64,000 bases of DNA from NCBI RefSeq assembly GCF_052857255.1, contig NC_135505.1, positions 40,881,864 to 40,945,863 of the forward strand, read 5' to 3'. The number at the start of each line of letters is the position of its first letter. Positions within the stretch are counted from its first letter, which is position 1. This DNA is from Amblyomma americanum (lineage: Eukaryota > Arthropoda > Arachnida > Ixodida > Ixodidae). Made by a program: the position numbers and the translations under genes. The notes beneath the pieces are model-generated. The model saw only the letters and a list, made by a program, of their open reading frames with translations, ran no database searches and was not told the origin of the DNA. This document shows positions 21,955 through 31,760 of this stretch, piece after piece.

Positions 21955-23310
21955 AGGCCCCAAAACGGAGGCAAACCACGCGACTCACCAAGCATTTCAG
22001 TCACTTCCACTGCTTGTAAATTGGCAGAACATATTTTAGCTAACTACATAACCAAATTTCTAGATGACAATGGTGTACTTTCTTCTGTTCAACATGGTTT
22101 TAGGAAAGACTTATCCACTGTGACCCAATTAACATCGGCTATTCACAGCTTTGCAACAGTCCTTAACCTCTGGGGGGAGGTGGATGCCATTTTTTCAGAT
22201 ATTCAAACAACTTTTGATGTTGTGTCACATGCTAAACTAATATATAAGCTTAAACTAATTAGTCTTCCTATATTTGTAATCACGTGGGTTTCGTCCTTAT
22301 CTCACCAACCATGTACAGTTTGTTAGCATTGACTGTTATCATTCAAATTCTGTACCAGTTACACCAGGTGTTCCACAAGGTAGTGCGCTAGGCCCGTTGT
22401 TATTTCTGATATATATAAATGATATCATTACTTTTATATCTCAACCTGTCTAAATTAGGTTCTTTGTTAATGATTGCATTTTGTTCAATGAAATTAACAG
22501 CCCTAAAGACCAAGTGCTCCTCAACCCTAGCCTCCAGAAAAATGACACATGGTACAGTAATTCGGATATGCAGCTTAATTCCGCGAAAACAGTTTTATGA
22601 AAATCACGAACAAAAAATTGTACACTTACTTCTTTACACCCTCCCACTGCATCATCTTATAGAAATTAAGGAATATCAATACCTCTGCGTTACCATAACT
22701 AGTAATCTAAGTGGGAACAGTCAGATTGCCAATACATGCTCATCCTCCTGCAGAAAACGTCGACTAGTTTATTCGCCACAAACTTAAAAACCTTCCTTCC
22801 CGGATAAAGCAGTTAGCATACTACAGCCTCATAAGACCCAAACATGAGTATGCTTGCACATTATGGAACCCTTATACCAAAAATAATATTGAGGCATTGG
22901 AGGCTGTACAGCAGAAAGCCGTGCGCTTCATCTTTTATAAATATCGCACATCTGACTCTCTTTCCATTTTAATGAAAGAAAATGCCATCCCACTACTGCA
23001 AATACGTAGAAAAATTCAGGCTAAACTTTTTATTTCTGCCGAAAAACAACCAACTCGCCATGAGTTCCGACCTTAACCTTGCACCCCTTGCAACTCGTCC
23101 CACAAAACATCATTATGCACATTCTTTAACGTCGTATCAAATTAAAATATTGGTTTTAAATTTTCTTTTTATCTACGCACTATCGAGGAATGGAACAAGC
23201 TGCCTTCTGATGCCATCATGTCCATTGATTCCATTGACAAATTGTGGTCGTCCACCTCATAGTCGTGTTTCGGATTTTTGCATGTTCTATTGCAAAGTGT
23301 TGAACATCTC
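21955..23310 (+). mobile_element. CR1/L2-type LINE fragment 2
   Basis: 5'-truncated LINE beginning inside the RT. It has the same domain order as the LINE at 3086 but is clearly a different copy. RT pieces start with SVTSTACKLAEHI and VQHGFRKDLSTVTQL near 22000-22120, then PVTPGVPQGSALGPLLFLIYIND near 22350-22420. Motif C is degraded (FVND for FADD). The C-terminal part NPYTKNNIEALEAVQQKAVRFI lies near 22865-22935. At least three frames are used. Sequence from 21716 to 21955 is not recognisably LINE. Confidence 0.8.
22000..23060 (+). pseudogene. LINE RT remnant (CR1/L2)
   Basis: Coding relic of the element above. It starts at a partial RT palm in one frame (to 22326), continues with the GVPQGS block in a second and with the C-terminal domain in a third. 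Missing catalytic aspartate and multiple frameshifts make it dead. No endonuclease is present. Confidence 0.75.
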
Positions 23311-23935
23311 TCAGTGTATTTTACTTAAGTTTCGCGCGATGAACTGATGTTCACAATGCTGTATTTTTTTCGCCCTGCCTGCTAGGGCCCACTTCCGCCT
23401 TCCCCGTTGTGATACCACGTGACTATGAGCGGGCGGAATGGTTACTACGTCGGCAGTTTCTCCTTCAGTTTCGCTATGAATGAGGCGCGCGCCGGACCGA
23501 GTGTTTCAAATATTTTGCGTTGCCGGCAAGCCGCGTCCGATCATCCTGTCGCAACAGCTAGCCGAGAAGGTGTAGTGCAGAGGACGCGACCTAACGTGCT
23601 ACTGGCACCGAGGAGCAATGGAAGTATGCCTAAGAGTGAAAGGCCAAGCGGCTAGCGGTGGAGGCTGCCGCTGTAGTCTCTTAAACATGGAACACATGTC
23701 TGGCAGCATGTCCGGCGCGTCGCTCCGGTCGCCGCTTCCGAACTGTCGCCCCACTGCAAGCGGGGACACACGGAACAGGAACGGCGAGCACCGGCGCGCC
23801 GCTTCTCTCAAGCTCCCCCCATATCCGGGGAAAGCTCGCCATCGCACTGCAGTGTCTCGGTGTACACACTTCACGTCCGCTCAGAAAAGACAAAACAGCC
23901 CTGGTAAATACTGCTATATTCGAGAAGCGACAAAA
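23311..23935. other. Unassigned GC-rich sequence
   Basis: Rising GC content from 23380. Frames on both strands (23618-24100 plus, 23681-24067 minus) are open mainly because of base composition and show no domain. Confidence 0.4.
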
Positions 23936-23937
23936 CA

Positions 23938-24600
23938 TGCCTGCGCAAGTAGCGAGGTTTCGGGAAATTCGCATCCCGCTGGACAGTCGGGCAGCGAACA
24001 GTGGTACAGCCAGGCTGCCCCGGTCGTCGCTAGGCCTATTATAGCCTGTTTCACATCGAAGCCGCACCGGACGGCGCTTTGGGAGTTGCCTGTTCTATAA
24101 TAACAGGCTTACTCTTGTCATCGCTCTAGCCGTTCACAGCATTATCTCATAATAAAAAGAAAATATGGTCGGTTTCCGCAGCGTAGATAGCGGACGCTAG
24201 GCGAGCCGCACCGCCTCAGCGGGAGCGGCAGCTGCAAAGCTGTTGTGGCAGGAAATTTTGTTGTATCGCAGTTATGGAGGAAGGAAGAAGTAAATCACAG
24301 ACTGTCTGCTATGTTGTAACAATGGCAGCATGCCCTGCGCAAGAGCAAAGCATTCGGCAACGACGCTACCCGCGGTAGACGAACTTCTCTGTCATGGTCG
24401 TCGCTAAGACTAGCAGGTTTCTCATCGATGCCGCAGCTGAGGGCGTTTCGGAAGTGGCCAGCGCTGTATTATAAAGATATTACTATCGTCATCGCTTTAT
24501 TGTCAACCCTGTCTCATAATAAAACAAAGATATGCTAGGTTTCCAAGCCGTCTTCACCAGAGGAGCTAGCAGACGCCAGGACATGAGCAACAGCAAAACG
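23938..24600. repeat. Divergent tandem duplication, period about 370 bp
   Basis: Unit 1 (about 23938-24230) and unit 2 (about 24333-24600) share CCTGCGCAAG, GTCGTCGCTA, a GCCGCA...GGCG..TT.GGAAGT block, TCATCGCT and TCTCATAATAAAA in the same order. Similarity is only moderate, so the duplication is old. Function unknown. Confidence 0.6.
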
Positions 24601-24754
24601 GCTATACGTATAAATCTACTTGTATCGTATTTATCACTTCCACCCGCCTCGGTATCAACCAACGATTGTCAAAAATGACCTATTTTTTACATTCCTCTAT
24701 CCCAGGGCGTGTTATGAGTAAACTACACTAGCGCATATTTCAGGCGCAGGCGGC

Positions 24755-25065
24755 CGGCATCCAAGCTGCCAGGCCGGCCGGCCGGCCCTGAGAGGACCCG
24801 GCTGACCCGGCCGACCAGCCCCGAGAGGAGCACCCCTACGTCATCAAGACATTGGCGCTCTCCGCGCTCGCATTGGCTGCCGCTGCCCGCCGAAGCGGCA
24901 CGCCGGACCTTCGCCGGGACAACACCCCTCACGTGACGTGACGTCAGCGACGTCACTGCCGCGCAGGCTGACACGCTCTTGCTCGAGCCACGGCGAGGCT
25001 AGAGCAGCGGCGGCGCCGCGCCGCTTCTCTAGCCCGGCTGTGCTCGAGCGCGGTGCGTTACTTGC
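24755..25065. promoter_or_regulatory. CpG-rich block with CCAAT, E-box and CRE sites
   Basis: Strongly GC-rich and CpG-rich against its AT-rich right flank. It opens with a (GGCC)n run at 24770-24786, has two inverted CCAAT boxes (ATTGG at 24851-24855 and 24872-24876), CACGTG at 24930-24935, a consensus CRE TGACGTCA at 24939-24946 and a reversed CRE-like CGACGTCA just after. Clustered sites in a CpG island suggest a promoter, but no adjoining coding exon is recognisable, and an LTR or DNA-transposon promoter is equally possible. Confidence 0.4.
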
Positions 25066-25880
25066 GACTCATGCGTTGAATGTGCGATAGCGCATGGTTT
25101 CATGAAGTATTTTTCTTTCTCTTTACGAGAAATTCAGTCTCCCTGTTTAGTTCTGCGCTAGAATTCGCTAAAAAGCATTTAACGCATGCACGGAGGATGC
25201 GTGAGTGGGGCTTCTACATCCAGTTATGAAAGCTGCAGAGCTTGTTTGCAGCAAGAAGACGTCGCGCGCTACTTGATGAAAACCGAGCGTCGTTCGCCGA
25301 GGTTTTTCTCAACAAGGACCTAATAATCAACCCATTCGTTAAAACACACTCATATCACAACGCGGTTAGGCAGCGTTTATTTAAATTATTTACAATGCTT
25401 TAGTGACAATAACGTCCATCCAGTGCAACAAGAGTATTTAAAAGGGCACTATTTGCAAATTGAGCCCAAAAGAATGAGTGCCCTGTAATGTAATACCCCT
25501 CTATATCAGGTGAAATTCGAATTATTGGATTGTATGTCATACATACAAGGCTATTCTGATAGGTTGTGAAGATCCAAACATTTAAAAAACATTCACAGGT
25601 ATACACAACATATAATAAATACACAGTGATTCTTTAACTTAAGATGTTCAGTTATCAGTATATCAGAGTAACATACAAATACATTCAATCTTTAAACACT
25701 ACTCCAGCATTGCAGTGTTCACACTATATGCGTAAATACCGAAAGCAGAACAGAAAAACAGTTTATGCACAGTCAAAATTCGAGGTCACTATTCTGTACA
25801 CAAGAAGCACAGCTTTTAGTTGCCATCAGGAGCACACAATGCACATGGCACAATCAAACAAGTCATAAAAAGCAGTCAGT
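25066..25880. other. AT-rich unassigned sequence
   Basis: No coding motif or repeat recognised. It leads into an RTE LINE fragment. Confidence 0.45.
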
Positions 25881-25883
25881 ACG

Positions 25884-26626
25884 CCAGATTCAGAATGAAT
25901 CTTTTTCACTGCAAAGCATGATCGACTTAGAGAGGCAAAGCAGATTGCTTGGTCTAAGAATTAATATGCAGAAAACTAATCTTCAGCAGTTTCAGAAGGC
26001 AACAGCAGTTTACAATATGTAGCGAGGAACTAGAAATGGCAAAGGAATACATTTACTTAGGGCAGGTATTGACTGCAGATCCGAACAATGAAACTGAAAT
26101 AATAGAAGAATAAGAATGGGGTGGAGCGCATTTGGCAGGTATTCTCAGATCATGAATGGCAGTTCACCAGTATCCCTCAAGAGGAAAGTCTATAACAGCT
26201 GTATCTTACCGGTGCTCACCTATGGAGCAGAAACTTGGAGGCTAGCAGAAAGAGTTCAACTTAAACTGAGGACAACTCAGCGAGCTATGGAAAGGAAAAT
26301 GATAGGTGTAACGTTGAGAGACAGGAAGAGAGCGGAGTGGGTCAGAGAACACGCGAGTCAATGACATCCTAGTCGAAATCAAGGAAAAATGGGCATGGGC
26401 AGGGCATGTAATGCGAAGGCAAGATAACCGGTGGTCGTTAAGGGTAACGGACTGGATTCCAGGAGAAGGCAAGCGTAGCAGGGTCGGCTGAGAGTTATGT
26501 GGGCGGATGAGATTAGGAAGTTTGCGGGGTTAAAGCGGCCACAGATGGCACAGGACCGGGTTAATTAGAGAGATATGGGAAAGGCCTTTGTCCTGCAGTG
26601 GGCGTAGTCAGGTTGATGATGTATGA
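25884..26626 (+). mobile_element. RTE-type LINE 3' fragment 1
   Basis: 5'-truncated RTE element on plus. It starts within the RT (GLRINMQKT near 25955) and contains the RTE C-terminal signature YNSCILPVLTYGAETW near 26190-26240, TTQRAMERKMIGVTLRDR near 26270-26325, GHVMRRQDNRW and a final AFVLQWA near 26590. It ends with GTCAGGTTGATGATG, a short version of the usual TGATGA tail. Frames are broken at several points. RTE elements in ticks are the likely partners of some SINEs. Confidence 0.85.
26116..26364 (+). pseudogene. RTE RT C-terminal domain remnant
   Basis: An 82-codon open piece with the thumb-like region of RTE RTs (MGWSAFGRYSQIMN, then LPVLTYGAETW and AMERKMIGVTL). Stops and frameshifts lie on both sides. 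No catalytic motif remains in this copy. Confidence 0.8.
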
Positions 26627-27032
26627 AATATGTAAATCAGCCTTGCAAGACAGTGTTTACCCATATTCATTTCTCAGCATAGATACGAGCTTTCCTTTTC
26701 TTTGCGCTCTCTTTAGCAACACGTGCAAGGTCATTTCTCTGCTTGCAAAAGTTGCTCAAAAGTATGTTTGCTGCACAGTTTGCTAGCAAACTGGCTAACA
26801 GCTCATAAGTGTGCCTTTTGATGCAGGCTTTTATTTCATCACACTCTGGCACAGATTCAACAATGAGTTTCCTGACAAGCTTTTTCTGGTCGGAACCATT
26901 CAGGAACTCTGTACAGTTTCCTTTCTCAGCAAGCTTTTTCACTATCACTTCTGCATGCATTACGATGGTGACAACAAACGGTGAGGGAAATTTCAAACCG
27001 CCACGATCCAAGTGCCTGATTAATGAATTACT

Positions 27033-27070
<38 letters not shown>

Positions 27071-27072
<2 letters not shown>

Positions 27073-27083
27073 GTTTGAGCCTG
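27071..27083. repeat. Target duplication of the nested I-like LINE (left)
   Basis: CCGTTTGAGCCTG, identical to 28534-28546. The (CAT)n run just left of it (27031-27070) belongs to the host gene side, where it encodes an Asp run on the minus strand. Confidence 0.8.
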
Positions 27084-27236
27084 AGGTTGAGGTTGACGTG
27101 TTGAATGCTACAGGTGGGGTTAGCCTTGCTTTGTCTGCCGGCAATTGCTCCACCGCAGCGTCCCTTCGACATTAGCAATGCCGCATCTACCCCGCTAAGC
27201 GCACAATCTCTTATAACAGCAGGCATTCTCTCCCGC

Positions 27237-27440
27237 AGTCACCATCTATGCACACAATCAATCCACACAGTTCACATCACAGTCCACTCCAGAAGTCACC
27301 ATCTATGCACATATTCAGTCACACTAGAACATAGGCCATTGTAGTGCCACACTCCATACACACATTCACTCACAGTATAAAGAAGTCCACTCCGGAAGAC
27401 ACCATCTACGCACATATTCAATCACAGTAGGCCATAGTCC
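27237..27440. repeat. Minisatellite in the LINE 3' region
   Basis: About three or four imperfect units of CACCATCTATGCACA(C/T)A(A/T)TCA with TCCACTCC(A/G)GAAG linkers, for example near 27240, 27295 and 27400. They lie in the 3' untranslated part of the nested LINE. Confidence 0.55.
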
Positions 27441-27530
27441 GTTCCTGCTGTCACCATTTAAAAACAAGATCCGTGTTCTGCAGAAATGTTAAAGGAAGGC
27501 GTAAAGCCTCCCTTCTGCCCTTCTGCATGT

Positions 27531-28385
27531 CTAATTTTCACTCGGGTAGACAATGTCCTGCACTGTGCTGTGACGGGTCCCTGTCTTCTTGAAGGAAGCG
27601 AACATCACATGCCTTTCGGCGTTGTACTTTGGGCAGTACATAATATAATGTTCGATATCCCCGCACACACCACATATAGAGCAGAGCGGAGACGATGCTA
27701 TGCCGGTCTTATGCATCCATGCAGGAGTGCGAGCAGAGGCCGTGCGAATTCGATGTAGAAGGGTCGTCTGAGATCTTCTCAGTCCCTTGGTCACACATGG
27801 CTTGTGGGACGCACTCAACAGGGTACTGAAGTGATCGAGCACCGTTTTCCTGCAGAGACTTTTCCCATCTTGAGGTACTTTCTTTGATTAAATCCTTGAG
27901 AGGGCTTTATGGGCGAGACTGTCTGCAACCTCATTACCGTTGACTCCTATGTGAGAGGGCACCCACTGGAAATGTAAAGCCTCTGCTGTGCAGATTCTGC
28001 ACCAAGCGCAGAGAGCTTAGAGACAAGGCGCTGTAGGGAATCCCCGCTCTAATTTCTGAAAGGCAGATTTTGAATAAGTTAGGATGACAACAGTTTGAGC
28101 CGGACAAGACCCTAACTTCCGTAAAGCCGCCTCAATAGCAACACTTTCAGCCGTTGTGGAGGATACAACAGCAGTAAAGCGTACGGAGCACTTATAGTCC
28201 CAAGAAGGAATGTAAAAAGCCGCTGCGCTAGCTTCTTTGACCTTGTCCACAGAACCATCCGTGAAAATTTGAAGATGGCAGGCATACTCTGTTTCCAAGT
28301 ATTCCAGTACAAGCGAACGCGTTGCTGCCAAAGGAGAGCTGCGCTTTGCGCTCACATGGGGAATTGTGACCTTACAGTCTGCTTA
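27531..28385 (-). pseudogene. LINE RNase H and C-terminal domain
   Basis: The minus-strand frame 28355-28017 reads SAKRSSPLAAT...IFTDGSV (first RNase H aspartate), TTAESVAIEAAL (glutamate) and ILTYSKSAFQ, where the usual Asp of TDSKSA is Tyr, so the active site is damaged. It continues with FQWVPSHIGVNGNEVAD near 27980-27930. The separate frame 27842-27531 holds RIRTASARTPAWMHKTG and CSICGVCGDIEHYIMYCPKY, the C-x2-C-type tail of tick I-like LINEs. Confidence 0.75.
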
Positions 28386-28533
28386 GGAGAGACGGTAGCT
28401 GGGCGATCCCTTCTCCAGCGGCTCTGCAAGAGATATGAGTCGAAGGCTTACTTGGCACTCAATACTCTTTGTTCTTTAGGCATTAATGTCCGAAGGCAAA
28501 GGAAACGGTTGAAACCCCCTGGTCTTTTCCGAC

Positions 28534-28546
28534 CCGTTTGAGCCTG
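28534..28546. repeat. Target duplication of the nested I-like LINE (right)
   Basis: CCGTTTGAGCCTG, partner of 27071-27083. Confidence 0.8.
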
Positions 28547-29595
28547 CTCTCTAGCAGTGACTAAGTTTTCCCTGCAACTGTCGCATTTGAGCTTTTTCAT
28601 TGGTGCATGCGCACAGTATCCTCCAACATAGGCAATGACAGCCATGCGGGGGCTTAAAGCATTCAGGTCACTCACGGTGACAGAAATCGAGAAAGTGCTC
28701 TGCGTGTTGCTCGAAGTGTTGATTTCAATGTTCTGCAAGTCCTCGGCAGTTATTATAGGGAGAGTGTTCTGAAGACGAATTCGCCCCTCACTCTCATATA
28801 GCTGCCGCACAGATATATGGTACTGGCTGCCTGCCAGTTGCCTATATATATATATATTGGCCAAAGCGGCTCTCCAGACAGTCGGTCTGAATTTTACCGA
28901 GCAAGACATACCTGCGGCCAAGTTCCTGCAAGCAGTATTTTGCGAACTCTGAAAGTGAGTACACACACAGCCTCAGTGCACTGAGTGTTTCTTTCGTAAG
29001 GACTCCAGCGTCATGCTTCAGGAATTCCCAAACATCCAGCCACGTTATCATGGCATTAAGGAAAAGAAGTCTAAAATCATTTTCAGTTTGTGAAACTGGT
29101 TCCTCAAAGATGTTACGGTGGTGAATACCCTTCAAAGCTGTCTTTACATTAACTATGCTCCACCACCGGACAATAATCATGATGAAATCTGCTGTGGATT
29201 CTGCATGTTATAAAGCTGGTTCACTTTTATTAGCCCTCAGGGCTTCCACTACAAACGGATTGAAAATATGTAACGCCGACTTCACATTTTGGCGCTCCAA
29301 ATTGCTTGGATTGAGTGCTCTAGAGGTTAATCTATATACACACTTCAAAATTTCTGCTGCTTCTTGCGTGTACAGCTCTCTCACATCTTTGAATGATGCC
29401 CAATCGATGCAATCAGGATGTACGCTGTAGTTCGAAAGATCGAAACGGGGGTAAAACAAGCATGTGCCTGGATTTTTCTTATTAATCCAGTTGTTTCGTA
29501 TGCTTTTCAAGAGGTGCACAGCATCCACCACATAAAAAAGTGGTCGTGAAGGATCTGCTGGATGTGGGTAAAGAATTCTTAATTTACGCGGTTGT

Positions 29596-29772
29596 AAGCG
29601 TAGCGTAAAGTAAGCGTAGCAGGGGGCGGCAGAAGGTTAGGTGGGCGGATGAGAGAAGTTTGCAGGCAAAGGGTGGATGCAGCTGGCAAAGGATAGGGTT
29701 AATTGGAGAGACATGGGAGAGGCCTTTGCCCTGCAGTGGGTGTAGTAAGGCTGATGATGATGATGATGATGA
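29596..29772 (+). mobile_element. RTE-type LINE 3' tail nested in the transposase gene
   Basis: Plus-strand 3' end of an RTE element: AAGCGTAGCAGGGGGCGGCAG onward, GTTAGGTGGGCGGATGAGA, GGTTAATTGGAGAGACATGG, CCTTTGCCCTGCAGTGG and a TGATGATGATGATGATGATGA tail. It interrupts the transposase between NRKTMMMF and QPRKLRILYPHPADP on the minus strand. No clear target duplication. AAGCGTAGC is repeated at its 5' edge, perhaps a repair scar. Confidence 0.8.
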
Positions 29773-31204
29773 AAACATCATCATGGTTTTTCTGTTAAGA
29801 GAATTGTTGTCTGAGACAACTGCCACAACCTTGTAGCCTATATCTTCCAAGCGCAGGATTACCTCCTTTAGGATGCCATGAAGCTGGTTAGCATTCAGCG
29901 TTTTTAAAGGAAGGATATGTGCCACTCCTTTAAAGGAACTAAGGAGACTCTGTAACATGAATACATGAGCTGATGTTGCAGCTTCACTAGAATTGACCGC
30001 AGCGCCACAAATGTTGCCTCCTTTATAATCAAGCCAAGGCTTTATGTGTATCTCGTCCAGCATCAGGATCACATGGTATTCATGGGGTTTCAGCTGCTTG
30101 AATCTGTGGGACACATACTGCAGAAAAGTACTCTCCGAGGACCCAGCTTCAGGCGACATTTGGAAGGAGGAGCATACCTTCCTTATAGTGCTTGGATGAG
30201 GCAAGGTCAGTTTGCTCGTGCTCCTCAAGAATCTGTAGGCATGAGCTGATATTGTGTACAAACTGCACGCATACACCATCAGCTGTGCACTATACTGAAT
30301 GCGATTTGAACTGAGCAGCATCCATTGGTCTCAAAAATTTTACAGTCTCTTTTTTGATGTATGCTATAGTACTTTCAACCTTCTCGAGAAGTGCACTTAT
30401 AACAGCCAAGTGCTCGCAGCTTTGGCTTTCATTAGAAAGCTTGCACAGGTTTTCTAAAATTAACAGCAATGAGCTCACGTCATTAACACTTTGGGGCACA
30501 ACACTGCTCCCAAGCCTCTTGACTGAAACACCTTCAAAGCATGCACTAACACGGAGGTCTTCAAGCACAGTCACAGAGGCTTTCAGGCACGGTTCACTTT
30601 GGTTCACAATGTTCAAGAACATTACACACTTGTTCTCATATATGATTGTCCAAGGTTCTGGCACTGAGACTGCTTGAAGACATGTCTTCATCTCTTGAAA
30701 TGTTGAAAAACAATTCTTTTTCTTTTCTTCTGCGTACGAGGTAAGAGAATCCTCAAGGGCACGAGAGAGCTGAAAGGCTTCTTCCCAGCTCCTTTTGACA
30801 TCGGGTGCCTCTCTTGATGTCTGTTGTACCTTCGAAAGGTATGAAGGACAGCCGGGAAATAGAGTAGATTCCGAACCAGGGCGCAAACGCGCCACGGGCA
30901 ATGGTACTTCAATTACCTTCCCTGTTCTTGAGTCGGTGTACGCCGTCGTTTTCTCGATGCATTTCGGTTAGAAATGATCAGCGCACACCTACACAGATAA
31001 AATTATGGGTTTCTGAAAAGAATTCGTTTTGCACACATAAAACTGGCGATAATAACATCCGCGGTGTTAGCAACGCGATAAATGCGCAACGCTTCTTATC
31101 GTTTGCAAACCGCACGAACACAAATGACATTCTTCTGCAAACAAGAATGCATGATGTTGTGGAAAAATAGCAGCATACAAATACAAATGATATAAACGTT
31201 TTAC

Positions 31205-31355
31205 CTTAGTGTATGCCGTTGGTGTGAACTCCTTTCGGGGAATGGCACGTATCCACTTCATTCGCGTGTCCTCATCTTTGGCGAATGAAAAGACGCACTT
31301 TTTTCCCGGTATCGTAATTACTGGTGCATCCCGGCGCACAACACTTGTTGGGCAT
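31205..31355 (-). pseudogene. Transposase exon 1 (THAP domain, first half)
   Basis: ATG at 31355, then MPNKCCAPGC, giving the first two zinc ligands. The exon ends at AAG|GTAAAA (donor at 31204). Exon 2 starts at 30988 after TGTGTAG, joining to KVCADHF, which supplies the C-x-x-H ligands. The intron (30989-31204) is 216 nt with GT...AG ends. A 2-nt loss after KKVRLF throws the frame; the correct continuation FAKDEDTRMKW is readable in the next frame. This is direct evidence of a eukaryotic spliced gene. Confidence 0.75.
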
Positions 31356-31359
31356 CGTG

Positions 31360-31760
31360 CATGCTGTCAAAGACACGGCGATGCGAAGAAATATCCAGGG
31401 TAGACGCTCCCGACGCAGCACAGCACACAAAAAAGAGACCACGTTTTCCGCGGAAGCGGCGAACCCTAAAAGCCAAGCGGCCAAGCGAAGTGACCGCGGA
31501 GAAAGCAAGGAGTGTGATGTCGCTGCCGCTGGAGCTGCGCTGTTTACTCAGCCGACGGGTTGTGACGTCACAATTTTGGGCGCAGGCCTTGACAAGTATA
31601 GAAGGTGTTGGCCGGGCCCGCTGCGCCGGAAGTATCTACGCAGTTTGATGCATCCGGCGCTCGCCGGCTGGCCGGAGTGGCGGCGCCGGACGCGGCGAGC
31701 CGGATTGGATTCGGGGCGCTGGTCGGACATGTGTCCCCGCCTTTAAACGACGGTCTCGTC
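31360..31760 (-). promoter_or_regulatory. GC-rich 5' flank of the transposase gene with a palindromic CRE
   Basis: GC-rich sequence upstream of the ATG at 31355. TTGTGACGTCACAA at 31560-31573 is a perfect 14-nt palindrome containing the CRE consensus TGACGTCA, about 205 bp upstream of the ATG. CCGGAAG-type ETS-like sites occur near 31625-31632 and 31672-31678. Inferred to be the promoter; no start site can be read. Confidence 0.4.

Larger units (their letters stand above)
27084..28533 (-). mobile_element. I-like LINE with RNase H, nested in the transposase gene
   Basis: 5'-truncated LINE of 1450 bp on minus between 13-bp direct repeats. Removing it joins transposase codons EQAQT to DDD..SNSLIRHLDRGG, so the transposase gene was there first. 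The element keeps an RNase H domain and a C-terminal cysteine motif, and has a repeat-rich 3' untranslated region. Elements of the I superfamily commonly carry RNase H after the RT; the RT itself is missing here. Confidence 0.8.
26667..31355 (-). pseudogene. THAP-domain P-element-like transposase (THAP9-like), broken
   Basis: Minus-strand gene. The N-terminus is a THAP zinc finger in two exons: CCAPGC in exon 1 and CADHF in exon 2, followed by STLFPGCPSYL, which matches the AVP-box region. Then come a helical region (30290-30901), a catalytic-core part with MLDEIHIKPW and VVSDNN near 29830-30070 (the first two acidic positions of P-type transposases), VVDAVHLLKSIRNNW near 29500, DCLESRFGQ near 28870 (probable third acidic residue), a CDSC...C segment near 28580 and HLDRGGLKFPSP near 27000, ending at 26667. 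It would bind and cut transposon ends. Damage: a 2-nt deletion in the THAP exon, a TAA after CADHF, a frameshift near 30300, an RTE insertion, a 10-nt (TA)n expansion and an I-like LINE insertion. No terminal inverted repeats found. Confidence 0.8.

Noticed and set aside
23618..24100. 160-codon plus frame and the opposing 128-codon minus frame
   Set aside because: Both strands are open because of high GC content, and the region is a diverged tandem duplication.
27031..27070. (CAT)n read as the tail of the nested I-like LINE
   Set aside because: The 13-bp target duplication lies between the run and the LINE, and on the minus strand the run encodes an aspartate stretch in frame with the transposase, so it belongs to the host gene.
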